From a virus, in the IMG/VR virus record IMGVR_UViG_3300009130_000096, positions 1 to 30,496 of that record: a DNA stretch of 30,496 nt. One strand, written 5' to 3'. The notes beneath the pieces are model-generated. The model saw nothing but the letters and a program-made list of their open reading frames with translations. It was not told where the DNA came from and did no database searches. The first letter of the stretch is position 1. Each line of letters starts with the position of its first letter. Below are positions 22,745-30,267 of this stretch, one piece after another. The position numbers were made by a program, and so were the translations under genes.

Positions 22745-24120
22745 CGCTTCGCAGCATACAAGAATACGGGAAAGAATTTCAAATAAAGGTTTTATCTTCT
22801 TTATTAACACATAAAGAATTTTTAACTAACATATATGATATATTAAATGAGGAGGATTTTAATAATCAAGCTCATAGGTGGATAATTAAGGAAATTTTAA
22901 AATATTATGACAAATACCACACTACACCCTCATTAGATATACTTAAAGTTGAAGTAAAAAAAGTAGAAAATGAGGTATTACAAGTATCCATTAAAGAACA
23001 ATTAAGAGAAGCTTATATAGCAAGTGAAGAAGATTTAAAGTATGTCCAAGAAGAATTTTCAGCATTTTGTAAAAACCAACAACTTAAAAAAGCTTTATTA
23101 TCCTCAGTAGATTTATTAAAAGCAGGAGATTATGATTCAATTAAAATAATGGTTGAAAATGCTTTAAAAGCAGGAAATGATAAGAATATAGGACATGAAT
23201 ACAATTTAGACATTGAAACTAGATATAGAGAAGATAATAGAGTACCTATACCTACACCTTGGGAAGATATAAATAATTTACTACAGGGAGGATTAGGTCA
23301 AGGGGATTTTGGTTTAATATTTGGTAATCCTGGAGGTGGAAAATCTTGGTCCTTGGTTGCATTAGGTGGATATGCTGTAAGAATGGGTTATAATGTATTA
23401 CATTATACTTTAGAATTAGGTGAAGATTATGTTGGAAGGAGATATGATGCGTTTTTTACTAAGATTCCTGTGAATCATATAATGCAACATAAAAATAAAG
23501 TTGAAGAAATAGTTCCTGAACTCCCAGGAAAATTAGTTATTAAAGAATTCCCTACAGGTAAAGCCACTATTCACACTGTAGAATCACATATAAACAAATG
23601 TATAGATTTAGATATCAAACCAGATTTAGTTTTAATAGATTATGTTGATCTTCTTTCAACAAAGAAACGAACTACAGACCGTAAGGGAGAAATAGATGAT
23701 ATTTATACAAGCACTAAAGGGCTTGCTCGAGAATTAAAAGTACCAATTTGGTCAGTTTCTCAAGTGAACCGAGCAGGTGCAAAAGACGATGTTATTGAAG
23801 GAGATAAAGCAGCTGGAAGTTATGATAAAATTATGATAACTGATTTTTGTTTATCTTTATCTAGAAAATCAAAAGATAAAATCAATGGCACTGGAAGGTT
23901 TCATGTAATGAAAAACAGGTATGGAATGGATGGATTAACATATGGGGTAAAAGCCGATACATCAACAGGACATTTTGAGGTTCATGATTACAATGAAGAT
24001 GATGAATTAGTATCCAATTTACAGACAAATTCACTTTCCACAGGAAACTTTAATGGTTATGATAAAGGGTATGTAGCACAACAACCCGTTACGAATGAAT
24101 TTTTTAGTATTAACTCTTAA
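22741..24120 (+). CDS. Replicative DNA helicase (DnaB/gp41-like)
   Basis: A hexameric 5'-3' helicase that unwinds the fork. Residues 1-150 are a DnaB-type helical N-terminal domain. The motor domain opens with PTPWEDINNLLQGGLGQGDF, then Walker A GNPGGGKS (195-202), HYTLELGEDYVGRRYDAFF, Walker B LVLIDYVDLLS (Asp300) and IWSVSQVNRAG (sensor-type strand). The 459-aa length is close to T4 gp41 (475). I see no primase domain or zinc motif in the N-terminus, so priming must come from another protein outside this window. It overlaps the nuclease gene and is followed after 15 bases by the ribonucleotide reductase genes. Confidence 0.93.
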   Translation: MTLRSIQEYGKEFQIKVLSSLLTHKEFLTNIYDILNEEDFNNQAHRWIIKEILKYYDKYHTTPSLDILKVEVKKVENEVLQVSIKEQLREAYIASEEDLKYVQEEFSAFCKNQQLKKALLSSVDLLKAGDYDSIKIMVENALKAGNDKNIGHEYNLDIETRYREDNRVPIPTPWEDINNLLQGGLGQGDFGLIFGNPGGGKSWSLVALGGYAVRMGYNVLHYTLELGEDYVGRRYDAFFTKIPVNHIMQHKNKVEEIVPELPGKLVIKEFPTGKATIHTVESHINKCIDLDIKPDLVLIDYVDLLSTKKRTTDRKGEIDDIYTSTKGLARELKVPIWSVSQVNRAGAKDDVIEGDKAAGSYDKIMITDFCLSLSRKSKDKINGTGRFHVMKNRYGMDGLTYGVKADTSTGHFEVHDYNEDDELVSNLQTNSLSTGNFNGYDKGYVAQQPVTNEFFSINS

Positions 24121-24135
24121 AACCCTTATTTTAAT

Positions 24136-25122
24136 ATGGTAAAATCAAGATTACTTCAGGAAAGAATAGTATATAAACCATTCGAATATCAAACAGCAGC
24201 TGACTATTGGTTAAAACAACAACAAGCACATTGGTTACATACAGAAGTACCAATGATGTCTGATATAAATGATTGGAAACAAAACTTATCGAAAACAGAA
24301 AAAAATATAATAGGATCCATTCTAAAAGGATTCGCACAAACCGAAACAGTAGTAAATGATTACTGGTCTGGATTAGTGACAAAATGGTTTCGAAAACCTG
24401 AAATAATAATGATGGCTACTACATTTGGAGCTTTTGAAACAATTCATGCTGAAGCTTATTCTTTACTTAATGAAGAATTAGGGTTAGATGATTTTAGTGA
24501 ATTTTTAGAAGATGAAACCACTATGGCTAAAATTGAAAATTTAATGAATATTAGAGATAGTTTTAATGGAGAAATTAATTGGCATGAAAGAGCAAAATCA
24601 TTAGCTATATTCTCAGCATTTACAGAGGGTGTAAATTTATTTTCTTCATTTGCTGTTTTATTATCATTTAAAATGAAAAATAAACTTAAAGGTGTAGGTC
24701 AAATAGTAGAATGGTCAATTAGAGATGAATCCCTCCACTCAGAAGCAGGATGTTGGTTATTTAGAACTTTATTAAGAGAAAACCCAGAACTTAAAACACC
24801 TGAATTAGAAACAGCAATAAATGAAGCAGCTTTACTTTCTCTTAAACTAGAACTTGATTTTATAGAAAAAGTTTATGAACTTGGTGATTTAGAGGGTTGT
24901 TCTAAGTATAATTTAACTAATTTTATAAAAAACAGAGTTAACACAAAGTTAAGTGATTTAGGATATCCCCCAATTTTAACAGATATTGATATGACAGCAG
25001 TAAATGAAATGAAATGGTTTGATGCTTTAAGTGCAGGAAAACAACATACAGATTTCTTTGCAAATAGAGTAACAAATTATAGTAAAGGACATTTAGAATG
25101 GGATACTTCTTCAATATTTTAG
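24136..25122 (+). CDS. nrdB: Class I ribonucleotide reductase, beta subunit
   Basis: Holds the di-iron centre and tyrosyl radical needed by NrdA to make dNTPs. All six iron ligands can be placed by spacing: Glu37 (HWLHTEVPM), Glu101 and His104 (FGAFETIHAEAYS), Glu164 (FTEGVNLF), Glu198 and His201 (IRDESLHSEAG). The radical Tyr108 sits at the +7 position from Glu101, as in the E. coli enzyme, so the cofactor looks intact. The length of 328 aa is slightly short of usual (about 375). It precedes nrdA by 4 bases, so beta comes before alpha, the reverse of the common bacterial nrdAB order. It probably supplies dNTPs for phage replication. Confidence 0.96.
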   Translation: MVKSRLLQERIVYKPFEYQTAADYWLKQQQAHWLHTEVPMMSDINDWKQNLSKTEKNIIGSILKGFAQTETVVNDYWSGLVTKWFRKPEIIMMATTFGAFETIHAEAYSLLNEELGLDDFSEFLEDETTMAKIENLMNIRDSFNGEINWHERAKSLAIFSAFTEGVNLFSSFAVLLSFKMKNKLKGVGQIVEWSIRDESLHSEAGCWLFRTLLRENPELKTPELETAINEAALLSLKLELDFIEKVYELGDLEGCSKYNLTNFIKNRVNTKLSDLGYPPILTDIDMTAVNEMKWFDALSAGKQHTDFFANRVTNYSKGHLEWDTSSIF

Positions 25123-25126
25123 AAAT

Positions 25127-26836
25127 ATGGATAATAGTTTAATATCAGATTACAAACAATGGGAAAAAGGAAAAGATTATCCTGATTTTCTAGATGAAGT
25201 AGCTTTATCTACAATATCTAAAGGCTATTTATTACCTGGGGAAACACCCAAAAAGGCTTATCGTAGAGTAGCTCATGCCATTGCTAGAAGATTAGGAAGA
25301 ATGGATTTAGAAAATAAATTTTTTAAATATATTTGGAATGGTTGGATAGGATTAGCTTCACCTGTATTATCAAATACCGGAACAGATAGAGGTTTACCCA
25401 TTTCATGTTTTGGGATTGATACCCCAGATTCAATTAGAGGTATAGGCTTAACTAATGCCGAATTAATGCGTTTAACCTCTTTAGGAGGTGGTGTTGGTAT
25501 TTCTTTATCAAGAATTAGAGAAAGAGGTTCCCCTATTAAGGGAAATGGTACCTCTGAGGGTATAGTTCCTTGGTCAAAAATATACGATTCAACTATAATA
25601 GCTACTAATCAGGGCAGTGTGCGAAGAGGGGCTGCTAGTGTTAATTTAGACATCAACCACCCTGATATCCATGAATTTTTACAAATAAGACGACCAAAAG
25701 GTGATCCAAATAGACAATGTTTAAATTTACATCAATGTGTAGTTGTAGATGATGCTTTTATGAGAAAGTTAAATGATAGAGATCAAGAAGCTATGGATTT
25801 ATGGTTAACAATTCTAAAATCTAGAGTAGAAACGGGTGAACCTTATATAATGTTTAAGGATAATGTTAATAAAGATAACCCAATGGCTTATCTAATGAAC
25901 AATCTAGATGTTTCAATGACTAACATTTGTTCAGAAATCACATTACACACAGATGAAGAACATAGTTTTATATGTTGTTTATCATCTCTAAATTTAGCTA
26001 AATATAACGAATGGAAAAATACAGATGTTGTAGAAACAGCTATATATTTTTTAGATGGTGTAATGCAAGAGTTTATAGATAAAACAGATGGTAAAGAAGC
26101 AATGAAGCGCACTCATAGACATGCTGTTAAGGGAAGAGCATTAGGTTTAGGAGTAATGGGTTGGCATACATTTCTACAACAAAAAGATTTACCCTTTAAT
26201 TCTATTTCTTCTACAGCTTGGACTCACACTATTTTTTCCCAAATAAAAATAAAAGCAGAAGCTGCTTCCCGCCAATTAGCTAAAGAATATGGTGAACCTT
26301 TATGGTGTAGAGGAACAGGTATGAGAAATACTCATTTGTTAGCAGTAGCACCTACAGTATCTAATTCTAGAATTAATAGCTGTTCAGCAGGGATTGAACC
26401 TCAACCAGCAAATATATACACATTTAATGGAGCAAAAGGTACTTTTATAGTAAAAAACCAAGAATTAGTTAAAAAATTAAAAGAAAATAAACATAATACT
26501 GAAAAAGTTTGGGATCAAATTTTAGCAGATAATGGTTCAGTACAAAATCTCCCATCAGAAGTATTAAATGAAGAAGATAAAGAAGTATTTTTAACTTTTT
26601 CAGAAATAAATCAATTAGGTTTGGTTCAACAAGCCGCTATAAGACAAAAATATATAGATCAAACACAATCACTAAATTTATGTTTTGATCCTACTGATTC
26701 ACCTAGATGGATAAATCAAGTTCATATGGAAAGCTGGAAATTAGGAATTAAAACACTCTATTACCTAAGAACAGACTCAGTTATTAAAGGAGATTTAGGT
26801 TCAAGAATGGCAGATTGCGTATCTTGTGACGGATAA
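25127..26836 (+). CDS. nrdA: Class I ribonucleotide reductase, alpha subunit (short form)
   Basis: Catalyses reduction of ribonucleoside diphosphates. The active-site radical motif is NICSE with Asn266, Cys268 and Glu270. The redox pair is Cys94 (PISCFGID) and Cys284 or 283 (FICCLSSLNL). Radical-transfer tyrosines are Tyr545-Tyr546 (TLYYLRT). The C-terminal thioredoxin-exchanging pair is CVSC (564-567). At 569 aa it is far shorter than the roughly 760-aa E. coli protein. The N-terminal ATP-cone is missing, so overall activity is probably not inhibited by dATP; specificity-site residues may remain. Such reduced forms are known in T4-like marine phages. It lies directly behind nrdB. Confidence 0.96.
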   Translation: MDNSLISDYKQWEKGKDYPDFLDEVALSTISKGYLLPGETPKKAYRRVAHAIARRLGRMDLENKFFKYIWNGWIGLASPVLSNTGTDRGLPISCFGIDTPDSIRGIGLTNAELMRLTSLGGGVGISLSRIRERGSPIKGNGTSEGIVPWSKIYDSTIIATNQGSVRRGAASVNLDINHPDIHEFLQIRRPKGDPNRQCLNLHQCVVVDDAFMRKLNDRDQEAMDLWLTILKSRVETGEPYIMFKDNVNKDNPMAYLMNNLDVSMTNICSEITLHTDEEHSFICCLSSLNLAKYNEWKNTDVVETAIYFLDGVMQEFIDKTDGKEAMKRTHRHAVKGRALGLGVMGWHTFLQQKDLPFNSISSTAWTHTIFSQIKIKAEAASRQLAKEYGEPLWCRGTGMRNTHLLAVAPTVSNSRINSCSAGIEPQPANIYTFNGAKGTFIVKNQELVKKLKENKHNTEKVWDQILADNGSVQNLPSEVLNEEDKEVFLTFSEINQLGLVQQAAIRQKYIDQTQSLNLCFDPTDSPRWINQVHMESWKLGIKTLYYLRTDSVIKGDLGSRMADCVSCDG

Positions 26837-26845
26837 AATTTTAAT

Positions 26846-27172
26846 ATGGCAAATAAAATAAAATGGAGTGATGCTAATTTTTTATGGAATGATAATCCAT
26901 ACAAATGGAATGATGTTAGAGAAATTGTAAAAAAAGTAGCTAAAGGAGGAGGTAGTCTTTTAGAAAATTATGAAAAACTCGATAAAAAAGAAAAGGAAAA
27001 ATTTATTGAGGTAATAGTTAAAATAAAAAGCAACATGGAATACTCATCTCCACATATTTATAATGAGAAAAAAGAAGTACATGATAATATCAAAGTTACG
27101 GCAAAAGACGTACAATTAGTTATTAAAGAGGTACTTGGAATTAACTTAGAAATAAACAATATCCATGTATAA
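26846..27172 (+). CDS. Unknown protein, 108 aa
   Basis: The N-terminus is Trp-rich with a repeated pattern, KWSDANFLWNDNPYKWNDV. It continues into a Lys/Glu-rich helical part (YEKLDKKEKEKFIEVIVKI) and ends KDVQLVIKEVLGINLEI. There is no signal or membrane helix. It starts 9 bases after nrdA and overlaps the next gene by 8 bases. The Trp/Asn-rich head is unlike enzyme families and suggests a virion or adaptor role, in line with its place between the reductase and the fiber genes, but I cannot name the family. Confidence 0.72.
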   Translation: MANKIKWSDANFLWNDNPYKWNDVREIVKKVAKGGGSLLENYEKLDKKEKEKFIEVIVKIKSNMEYSSPHIYNEKKEVHDNIKVTAKDVQLVIKEVLGINLEINNIHV

Positions 27173-27725
27173 ATTATTTACAGATAAAGCAGAAGTTTTT
27201 GAATGTGATGTAAAAGTAGAAGGAACCTCACTATCCAAATCAAAAGCAAGATTAGTTATAGAAACCCAAGAATATAGTTTGTTATTCAATGGTAATATTA
27301 ATTCGAATGGGAAATGTAAGATTCCTGTAAAAAAATTAAAAGGTTTAATTGATGAAAATTCAAAAGGGAATATCCGTTTAGAAGTTATAGCAGAAGATAC
27401 ATATTTTACTCCTTGGGAGTCTAGTTTTGAAGTACAAGCCTCTAAAAAAGTAACGGTAGAGGTAAAATCACAATCAGAAAAACCAATTATAACAGAAAGT
27501 AAAGTAAAAGTTTCTAATATTAAAAACGAAATCACTGAAAGTGAAAAGAAACATATTGTAAATATTTTAAAACTTTTAATAAAAGAAAATATCAATTTAG
27601 ATAACTTACATCTAAAGAAAGATAAGGTTAATAACATAATAGCTACTTATATAAAATCACAACCTATTAAAGAAGAAATGGCTTCTAAAATTATAGATGG
27701 TATTATAAAGGGGTTAATAAAATAA
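27165..27725 (+). CDS. Unknown protein, 186 aa, beta-domain plus helical tail
   Basis: Residues 1-100 look like a beta-rich domain: LFTDKAEVFECDVKVEGTSLS, then KARLVIETQEYSLLFNGNI and LEVIAEDTYFTPWESSFEVQ. Residues 105-186 are Lys/Glu-rich and helical, with VNIIATYIKSQPIKEE-type repeats near the end. It overlaps the previous gene by 8 bases, so the two unknown genes are probably translated together and act together. The layout could fit a scaffold or assembly protein, but that is inference from composition and position. A 163-aa antisense frame over it is dismissed as a shadow. Confidence 0.72.
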   Translation: MYKLFTDKAEVFECDVKVEGTSLSKSKARLVIETQEYSLLFNGNINSNGKCKIPVKKLKGLIDENSKGNIRLEVIAEDTYFTPWESSFEVQASKKVTVEVKSQSEKPIITESKVKVSNIKNEITESEKKHIVNILKLLIKENINLDNLHLKKDKVNNIIATYIKSQPIKEEMASKIIDGIIKGLIK

Positions 27726-27738
27726 AAAAGTTATACAT

Positions 27739-28518
27739 ATGGCACTTCCTGATTTAACAAATCAATATATTCAGGATACTTATCAAAGGTTATTACAAAT
27801 ATCCTCAAGTGGTGATATAACAGATGGTACGGGTTCTATATTTATTCCTCCTAATGCTATATCTGCTTCATATGCTACTTCAGCTTCATATGAAATAATA
27901 AAAGAAGTATCTTCAAGTCATGCAGATACCGCATCGTATGTTAATACTTTAAATCAAGATGTAAATATTAATGGTACTTTAGATGTAGATGGAGTAATTT
28001 CTGGAAGTATATTAGTATTAAATTCTGGGAGTGCTGGAGCGCCCTCAATACATTTTGGTAACCCAAGTGTAGGAATTTATTCATCAGACGGCCCATATTT
28101 AAACTTCCAAACAGGTACAAGTCCAGGAGGTAGTCCTGAGATGGAGATAAGTAATTACATTTTAATGAGAAGATATCTTAGCATGAATGGTAATTATATA
28201 TCAGGTCTTTCTAACTTAACAGGCTCATCCGGAACTTTAGGAATATCAGGATCAACAACAATTGATGGAGCACTATCAGTAGATGGTTCTTCAAGAACAT
28301 TATTTACATCTTGCAGTATGGTTTATAGTGGAAGTAATGTCACACAAGTAACACAATCATATGAAGCAGGAACACAACAAATAACAAACATACTTTACTC
28401 AGGCTCATTTGCAGATGGAAATCCTATTGAAATTAGCGTGACTGGGTCAGATGGGATTACTAAATTATATAGTATGACGTATAGTGGCAGCAACATAACC
28501 CAAATACTAGTAACATAA
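27739..28518 (+). CDS. Tail-fiber-type protein with SASY/TASY repeats
   Basis: The N-terminus (MALPDLTNQYIQDTYQRLLQ) is a likely attachment helix, followed by a Ser/Ala/Tyr repeat region, ISASYATSASYEI and SSSHADTASYV, of a kind common in fibers of marine T4-like phages. Then NINGTLDVDGVISGS gives a collagen-like or beta-helix stem of repeated 'dg' turns (a second copy is TTIDGALSVDGS). The C-terminal part repeats MVYSGSNVTQVTQ and MTYSGSNITQILV, probable small beta units. It is 259 aa with no enzyme motif. It opens the host-recognition block and is inferred to be a trimeric fiber or fiber-linker protein. Confidence 0.78.
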   Translation: MALPDLTNQYIQDTYQRLLQISSSGDITDGTGSIFIPPNAISASYATSASYEIIKEVSSSHADTASYVNTLNQDVNINGTLDVDGVISGSILVLNSGSAGAPSIHFGNPSVGIYSSDGPYLNFQTGTSPGGSPEMEISNYILMRRYLSMNGNYISGLSNLTGSSGTLGISGSTTIDGALSVDGSSRTLFTSCSMVYSGSNVTQVTQSYEAGTQQITNILYSGSFADGNPIEISVTGSDGITKLYSMTYSGSNITQILVT

Positions 28519-28526
28519 TATTTATA
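28519..28526 (+). promoter_or_regulatory. TATTTATA element upstream of the 101-aa fiber-block gene
   Basis: An exact TATTTATA in the context ATAATATTTATAATAATA starts right after the stop of the fiber gene and ends 11 bases before the ATG at 28538. It is the only intergenic copy outside 1.3-10.3 kb. Confidence 0.5.
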
Positions 28527-28537
28527 ATAATATAAAA

Positions 28538-28843
28538 ATGGCAATAATTACATTACCAAACGGAGCACAATATGATACAGGATTACCTTGGAACAATCAA
28601 CCTGATTCAGGATCATATATGTTTATGGGTGAAATTCAACAATCCCAAACCCCAGTAGAAATTAAAGAACAAACTAGAAATCCTAATTTAGAAAGAATAT
28701 TATCTCAAACATGGACAGACACCTCTTATACTGGTTCTAATTATATATATAAAACAACTTATAATTATAAATTTGGGTCTGGAGATAATAAATGTTTTGC
28801 TTTATCAGGAACAACAAATGAATTTAAAATAGAAAGTAAATAA
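28538..28843 (+). CDS. Unknown small fiber-block protein, 101 aa
   Basis: Begins MAIITLPNGAQYDTGLPWNN, then GSYMFMGEIQQSQTPVEIKE and a Tyr/Thr/Asn-rich middle (SYTGSNYIYKTTYNYKFGSG), ending in FKIESK. Composition is beta-rich and polar, as in small fiber or tip proteins. It ends 2 bases before the beta-helix gene. I do not know the family. It may be a fiber connector for the beta-helix protein. Confidence 0.72.
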   Translation: MAIITLPNGAQYDTGLPWNNQPDSGSYMFMGEIQQSQTPVEIKEQTRNPNLERILSQTWTDTSYTGSNYIYKTTYNYKFGSGDNKCFALSGTTNEFKIESK

Positions 28844-28845
28844 GC

Positions 28846-30267
28846 ATGGCAACACATTGGAAAGAAACAGGAGATTGGTATGTAGATGCTATTAATGGTG
28901 ATGATGGTAACGCAGGTACTAGTGTAGCCCCTTTTAAAACATTAAATGCAGCTGCAACTGCGGCATCAAATACAAATAAAATTGTTGTAGGAACTGGAGT
29001 ATATAATGAAGAATTAAATACTGGTGCTTCTTATTATTATTGGTGTGCAGATGGTACTGCTATATTAGATGGCTCAGGCCTTAGTAATGGTGGTGTTGTA
29101 TTTAACTGTGCAAGGAATAAGTTTACAGGATTCCATTTTATTAATGGAGCTGTGCATGGAACTGCAACTTATTATTATAGATCCGAATATCATAATTGTA
29201 CTTTTACAAATATGTCATCCATACTGCAATATAATACTTATTCCTCATATAATTGGAATACTTATGTCTTAACATTTAGAAATTGTAGATTTCAAGATTG
29301 TGATTTAGCAACAAAAAACACTAGATATATTTCTTATGCTATAGTAGATAATTGTGTTTTTATAAATTCACCTTTATTATGCGATGTTAATGGTACGAGT
29401 ACTACTACTAATAATTACCTTTGGGATATTCAAAATTGTTATTTTGGAAGATCAGATGGATATGCTAACCCTGCTGTATTATGGTTTAGAGGAGATTCTA
29501 CTGCAGCAACACTTAGAAATTGTTTTTTTGAAGCTGGTAGTCAAATAGCTTCTTATGGAGTTATTGATAATACAACTAAAGTAACAGGATCTCAATATTT
29601 TATAGATAATTACAGTAATGTAGGTGCAGTTGAAACAAATTTTATAGTAGCAACAGGATCATATAATACTAATATATCAGGTGGTGGAACATGGAATGGA
29701 GCCCAAGGAACACTTCAAGCAGGAAATAACGAAACTATTTTTGACAATTATAATCAACCGGCATTTTCCCAATTTTTTGGGAATCAAAAACCAACAACAG
29801 CTTATAATTGGAGTGGTAGTGCTGCTAATCCTTTACATACTGATGGGGGAGCTACTTGGAACAATATAATAGAAGAAAATAATTCATTACGTATTTCTTC
29901 TTCAGATGCAGGCCCAACAGGTTCTATTACTTCAGCAGTAGTAGATTTAGGACAATCAAAACCTATTGAATATATTTATAGTTCATGGACTTCTACAGTA
30001 GCTAATGCAGCTGCAATTGCAGTATACACTTCAAGTATATTAAATGAATATCCTACAAGATATACTTATGAAATGAGACATGGTAATAGTGCAGATTTAT
30101 CAAGTCTTGATTATAAGATTTATACTTTAGATGAACAGCCTTATGTTTCTTCAAATGGATCAGGTAGTGGAGATATAGGATTTTTAACTTCTAGTTATAA
30201 TTCAATTTCAGCACAATATCTTCAATTTAGATTTACTTTAAGAACTAATCTTACAGGATCAGCATAA
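28846..30267 (+). CDS. Right-handed beta-helix tail spike/fiber protein
   Basis: The 473-aa product opens with WYVDAINGDDGNAGTSVAPF followed by KTLNAAATAASNTNKIVVGT and GVYNEEL. This is the standard N-cap of pectin-lyase-fold proteins (DUF1565 style). Residues about 75-210 show rungs with N-C/F periodicity (YHNCTFTNMSS, FRNCRFQDCDL, VDNCVFINSPL, IQNCYFGRS, LRNCFFEAG). The C-terminal 130 residues, after an ENNSLRISSSDAGPTGSI segment, look like a beta-sandwich carbohydrate-binding or trimer tip (DLGQSKPIEYIYSSW; SISAQYLQFRFTLRTN). I do not see a clear catalytic acid set, so depolymerase activity is open. It is probably a surface-glycan-binding receptor protein. The stop overlaps the next start (TAATG). 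Confidence 0.82.
   Translation: MATHWKETGDWYVDAINGDDGNAGTSVAPFKTLNAAATAASNTNKIVVGTGVYNEELNTGASYYYWCADGTAILDGSGLSNGGVVFNCARNKFTGFHFINGAVHGTATYYYRSEYHNCTFTNMSSILQYNTYSSYNWNTYVLTFRNCRFQDCDLATKNTRYISYAIVDNCVFINSPLLCDVNGTSTTTNNYLWDIQNCYFGRSDGYANPAVLWFRGDSTAATLRNCFFEAGSQIASYGVIDNTTKVTGSQYFIDNYSNVGAVETNFIVATGSYNTNISGGGTWNGAQGTLQAGNNETIFDNYNQPAFSQFFGNQKPTTAYNWSGSAANPLHTDGGATWNNIIEENNSLRISSSDAGPTGSITSAVVDLGQSKPIEYIYSSWTSTVANAAAIAVYTSSILNEYPTRYTYEMRHGNSADLSSLDYKIYTLDEQPYVSSNGSGSGDIGFLTSSYNSISAQYLQFRFTLRTNLTGSA

Noticed and set aside
24131-24382. 83-aa antisense frame rich in Leu/Phe that resembles a membrane protein
   Set aside because: It is opposite the iron-ligand-bearing NrdB frame. Hydrophobic shadows are expected opposite Lys/Glu/Asn-rich coding DNA.
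27146-27637. 163-aa antisense open frame
   Set aside because: It lies opposite two well-formed + strand genes, has a Phe/Ser/Leu-rich shadow composition and no supporting start context.
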